Shown: one piece after another, positions 59,836 to 64,000 of the stretch | Layout: the number at the start of each line of letters is the position of its first letter | Numbering within the stretch: position 1 is the first letter of the stretch | DNA from: Vitis vinifera | Taxonomy: Eukaryota; Streptophyta; Magnoliopsida; Vitales; Vitaceae | Reading direction: 5' to 3' | Assembly (NCBI RefSeq): GCF_030704535.1 | Contig: NC_081816.1 | Coordinates: forward strand, 15,488,001 to 15,552,000 | Length of the DNA: 64,000 nucleotides | Made by a program: the position numbers and the translations under genes | The notes under the pieces: model-generated | Told to the model about the DNA's origin: nothing | The model's input: only the letters and a program-made list of their open reading frames with translations | The model's database searches: none

Positions 59836-59932
59836 TTTCCATTTATTTATCTATTTATTTTATTTATTTATTTACTTACTTATTTATTATTATTTGGTTA
59901 ATTATTTGCTTTTATTTATTTATTTTATAGAA
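59836..59932. repeat. TTTA-type tetranucleotide microsatellite
   Basis: An imperfect (TTTA/TTAT)n run of about 95 bp within the Gypsy LTR. Confidence 0.8.
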
Positions 59933-61538
59933 TATTGCATGAGATTGATGATTAATTCCGTAAACTGATGTCTTAATTATTTTTGTATACCTATGATAGA
60001 CATAATGTTTTTAATTGCATAATTTTAATTAGTTTTAATTTTCAATTTCATGACCTTTACTGATCTTAATTCTTATTTTATTTTGGCATGAGATTTGAAT
60101 GCACATATTGGAGAAGATCCTTGATGTACACAGCTGCATATATGTGGGGATATTCTATGCGACATGGAAAGAAGATTTTTATTGTTAAAAAAATTGAAGG
60201 AAGATCAGGTTGAATGGAGGATGGAAAGAAGATTTTTATTTTTCTAAAAAGGGGGTTGATCACGTATTTGGAAGGAAAGAAAAAATAGAGAAAGAAGCCA
60301 TAGTATAGAGGGGGAAAATGAAGAAATCCCACTAGGTTTCGAGGAGAGGGGATTCTCTAAGGAGCGGCCACAAATTCACTCAAAGTGGGTTGCCCCTTTT
60401 AGCATGCTAGAAGCACACATCCATTTTCCTCACCATCAAGAGGACTAGCACGTATCACAGATTCCATTCAAGACACGCAGTAGCAGTAGGTCACTTTGAG
60501 GGAATCTTCACGGCTTCATCTCTATTGGCACAAGCGCCTATGCTAGTCAAAACTTTCTCTCCATTGACGCCCCACTCAGCAATATATCCATCCCATTGAT
60601 GCACCATTCATGGATAATTGGTTTTTAATGGCCCGGAATTCAAGAATTGATACTTGCATTAGCAAGTCTGAACTGGATGATTGCAAATATAGATATTACA
60701 GAGAACGGTAGAGTGGTAACGTGAGGGTGATCCAGCATTTGGGTAGATGAATGAAGTGATTTTTAGGAGGAAGGATTTTTCTTTGAGAGAGATAACACAC
60801 GAGAGGATTCTTTTGGGAAAGCACGCAAAGAATTTTAGGAGCAGTAGGGGACTTTAGACAAGCATCGGATTGCCACTTTGATTGCATCAAGAGGGGATTT
60901 TTTATTTTTCTACAACACAGGAGTTATCTATGCTATCCAGGTACGTCCCCTGTCACCCACTTTCTAAAATCTATAAATATGCTTGTCATTATGAACTGCA
61001 CCTATGTTTGATAGTGCTTGGGTGTCTTGATATATGTTTCATTGTTCGATTATCTATGATAAAATGCATGTTCAGTGATATATTATCTAAACTAACCATT
61101 GATGTTTTATGATAACGCTTAAGAAGTGGTTCAGGTACAAACCCTAACTCTCCTTTATTGTGATTTGATTTTGTTTGGCATGCTATTTTTTTTTAAATCA
61201 CTTAGCCTACTTAGGTATGTATAATTAACCAATTAATTGCCATGTTTCCTTCAACATAGTCAGTAGAGACCTTTATAAGGCTTAGAGGGGTGCTACCTTT
61301 ATGAGGTACCTTCCCAATAAGTAACTTGATCTCCGGACCTAGACTCGAGTTTTTCAAAGACACGTTTTTCCAAAAATTATGGAGTTATTTTTTTAGGGTT
61401 TTATTTCTTATTTTATTTTCCCTCTAAAATAAAATAAAATAAGTTGTGACTCTGACTTTTCCAAAAATTAAATTTTCACGAAACAAAAGCGAGTCTCACC
61501 GATCGAGTGGGGACGCACATGAAAAATGCGGGTCCACA

Positions 61539-64000
61539 AATTGGCAACTCCACTGGGGATTTTGAGGATCAAGCTTGAACACTAGTTGAGGAAAATGTGG
61601 CGTTTAATTGGTCGATTTGTGGGTACCTCTTTTTTTTAGGCAAGGTGATTCGATTTGCTTGCTTGGTTGGTTTGATATCTTAACATGTTTGATTACCTTA
61701 GATGATCACTTGATTGTTTTGTTCACTTCGGCATGATTCACTCTCACATATGTTAGATAGGACTTTGATTGTTTGATATCTATCTACTTGGTATGACTGC
61801 TTGTTGCATGACAACCCTTTCTCTTACATGATTGTATGATTGCTTGTCTTTGTTCACTATCTCACTTTAGATCTTAGGTTTTTCGGATGCACCCACATCC
61901 TTCACTGTGCACTTTAGATTATCCTTGAGTGTTTAGAATTGAGAGAGCCTTCACCATTAAGAAACCCTCTGGGAAAGCAAGGAAGCGCATGTGTGGAGGT
62001 GATGACCACCTTGCATGGAAGCACCCCGTCTCCTTGGAGGCGTGCATAGGGTTGCGTACCGCCAAAGGGTACGATCGCTTCTGCTAAGGATCCTTTAACC
62101 CACCTATTTTATCTTATAGAGCCACCTTAACCTTGTAGGATAGCCCAGACCCAATTAAGATTTCATTCCTACACGTGGGTGCATCTATGGACCTTCAGAG
62201 CTGCCTTGGTCACAATTGGGTTCACTTATCCTCTTCATGGTCTCATTTTGGTGTGCTTAGAGATTGGTACATGTTTGGGTTTTATTTGGGCCACCTTTTT
62301 CGCATTGTGATTAGTGCGTTTCCACCTCTTTTGAGCTTCCTTCATGTCATTTCTCTTTTCGTGACTTTGTACCTTATAAGAGTGTTATTCGTTTCAGTTT
62401 GGATTCGAATTCTTATATCAGAGTTGAAGATAGATTGATCAGGGTTTCAAAGCAATCAGGTATGGATCCTTAGCATGACACAGTTGATCGACTTACAGTA
62501 ACCATGACTCTATTCAAAAGGCATTAGCAGGTTTGAGCTAGATGATTGATGGACAGTGAGATAGATAGCATCCAGTTCAGGATGAGATGCCGTGTGATTC
62601 ATTGTCTCCCACCCCCACCACCCAGTTAACCAGTGACATTGTTGAGGATGACTTAGTACATATGATGAGTTTAGTGGATTATGAGTCAAAGTTTATCAGA
62701 TGAGAGTTTTTATAGAGGATGATAGTTTTTCTCTAAGATGGAAGATTTGATTGACATGGTTTTTCTTCATGATGAGCCTGAGATGGACGTATTGGATGAT
62801 AGTTGGATGTTTAGCACAAATTAGCCAAAGATAGTATACTCTCTTGATATGCTTGAGATCTTCATTGTTGAGAGTTCAGAAGAGATTCAGTTTATTTATG
62901 TTGGGGCATCTCGCTTATGTTGATGATATGTTTGAGGACGATGTTAGCCCAGTTATGGTCATGGAGATTCATCTATTCTAGGAGACCCTAGGGACTTACT
63001 CAGAGTACACCACTTGTCATTAAAGAGTTGACCCTAGAGAGGAAATACGATTGACATATCTGGATAGAGACCAGTTCTCAGACCCCACCGATGTGGATCA
63101 GCTGAAGAAGTATTACATTTGAGACTATGGTCGCAGGATGAGTGGTCATCATTTCGGTTAGCCTTACACTATCACCTCTATCTATATATTAGACTGTTGC
63201 TAGCCCATTGAGCCTCACATGGTACATTAAAGCCTTTTTTTTCTCTCTTATAGCCTTGATTACCATTTCTACACCCGGGTTGGGACCCTTTGATGTATAT
63301 GCATGCTTTGCTAAGAAAGTCTCATGAGCTTTAGACTTATAGGCCTATCTTCTCATTCTTGTTACAATCCCCTTATCACCCCATTTGTTCTATTTTACTA
63401 TCATCACATTTTCATTCCCTTTCTTACGTTTATCCTTATTTGCTTCATCTTATCTCTTCTCTTCCTTGGGTTGATGATTCTTCACATCTTGGTGCAAAAG
63501 AGGGCAGTCATATCACTCCATCCATCCCATTATTTAGCATTGATTCGGAGATTTTAGTTTGAGAGGTTGTCTCATGGGTTGGGGTTCATGTATTCATCAG
63601 TGATTTGAGAGAGTTTTTTCGTTCCTTGTATCTTTCCCATTGGAGTTCGATTTATTGATGATCAGAGCATGCGCATTCAAAAAAAAAAAACGTAATGACA
63701 TGTTTGTGTATGGTATCTTGCTCTATTGGGCACTTATATCACCTTTTGAGGTCTGTTTACTAGGTATATTTGTCATTGTGGGTTCTTATGAGATTTTTAT
63801 ACGAGTTTTCACTCCTTGAGCCACTCCACTTATGCATTTGGAGTGTTGAGGGTTCATGTGAGAGTTCTATGAGATCCTCTACTTCTTCGATCATGGTTGA
63901 CATGTATTAGGTATGAGAGATGAGTAATCTTTTTGCTAGGGTCTCCGGATCATTGTCTTACCCACCATTCCATCATTGGTGACATGACTTTCCTTTATTG
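61539..64000 (+). mobile_element. Interior of the Tat/Ogre-like Gypsy element, non-coding as seen, cut by the window end
   Basis: After the primer site comes a long leader. From about 62450 to 63120 interrupted acidic frames recall the spacer of Tat/Ogre polyproteins (for example AYVDDMFEDDVSPVMVMEIH). No intact gag, protease, RT or integrase motif is visible. The 3' LTR, if present, lies beyond 64000. Confidence 0.55.

Larger units (their letters stand above)
59300..61538 (+). mobile_element. 5' LTR of a Tat/Ogre-like Gypsy retrotransposon, 2.24 kb
   Basis: It starts tgtataccctcaattttgtc and ends gaaaaatgcgggtccaca, followed by ttggcaactccactgggga, which fits the primer site of this lineage in place and wording. 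Very long LTRs and this start and end are typical of Tat/Ogre elements. It contains a minisatellite (59520-59755) and a TTTA-type microsatellite. Its end is shared with the fragments at 28150-28511 and 31341-31690. Confidence 0.75.

Overview
The window reads as nuclear DNA of a eudicot, most likely a grapevine (Vitis) or a close relative. This is inferred from the spliced plant genes with GT-AG introns, the AT-rich intergenic DNA, and dense nested plant retrotransposons and miniature elements. The species name rests on general familiarity, not on a search.

Five genes can be supported, all in the first 39 kb. (1) 1156-3138 (-): intronless P-class PPR protein with 13 perfect 35-residue repeats, resembling Arabidopsis At2g15630. 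(2) 4371-9229 (+): three-exon APC13/BONSAI, a 63-residue anaphase-promoting complex subunit missed by simple ORF calling. Its 4.5 kb intron carries a dead LINE. (3) 12233-13807 (+): two-exon receptor-like pseudokinase with almost no ectodomain. (4) 18792-22110 (-): 13-exon group 1 high-affinity sulfate transporter (SULTR1 type), whose start codon is probably split by, or lies upstream of, an intron. (5) 36914-38971 (-): three-exon heavy-metal-associated-domain protein of the NaKR/HIPP type. The PPR gene and APC13 are head to head and seem to share a promoter region. No pathway links the five genes.

Between the genes are small elements: hairpin MITEs near 10.0 and 11.3 kb, a non-autonomous hAT at 15670-16601 with a perfect 8-bp target duplication, a complete TRIM with two 145-bp LTRs at 16939-17358, and an element at 25.67-26.72 kb that has captured part of a SAUR gene. 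From 26.7 to 35.3 kb lies debris of Tat/Ogre-like Gypsy elements and of an iMet-primed LTR family.

From 39 kb on there is no host gene I can support. At 45.6-56.5 kb a decayed minus-strand Copia element was hit in turn: a 1.21 kb hAT at its outer edge (45591-46801), a 1.36 kb near-complete palindrome (46830-48189) inside its 3' LTR, and another LTR in its interior (about 50.4-51.9 kb). The palindrome holds seven copies of a 23-bp motif that is itself a palindrome, and it is the most unusual structure in the window. At 57781 an iMet-primed LTR begins. Its PBS at 59286-59297 is followed within 2 bp by the 5' LTR of a Tat/Ogre-like Gypsy element (59300-61538), whose interior runs off the window at 64000.
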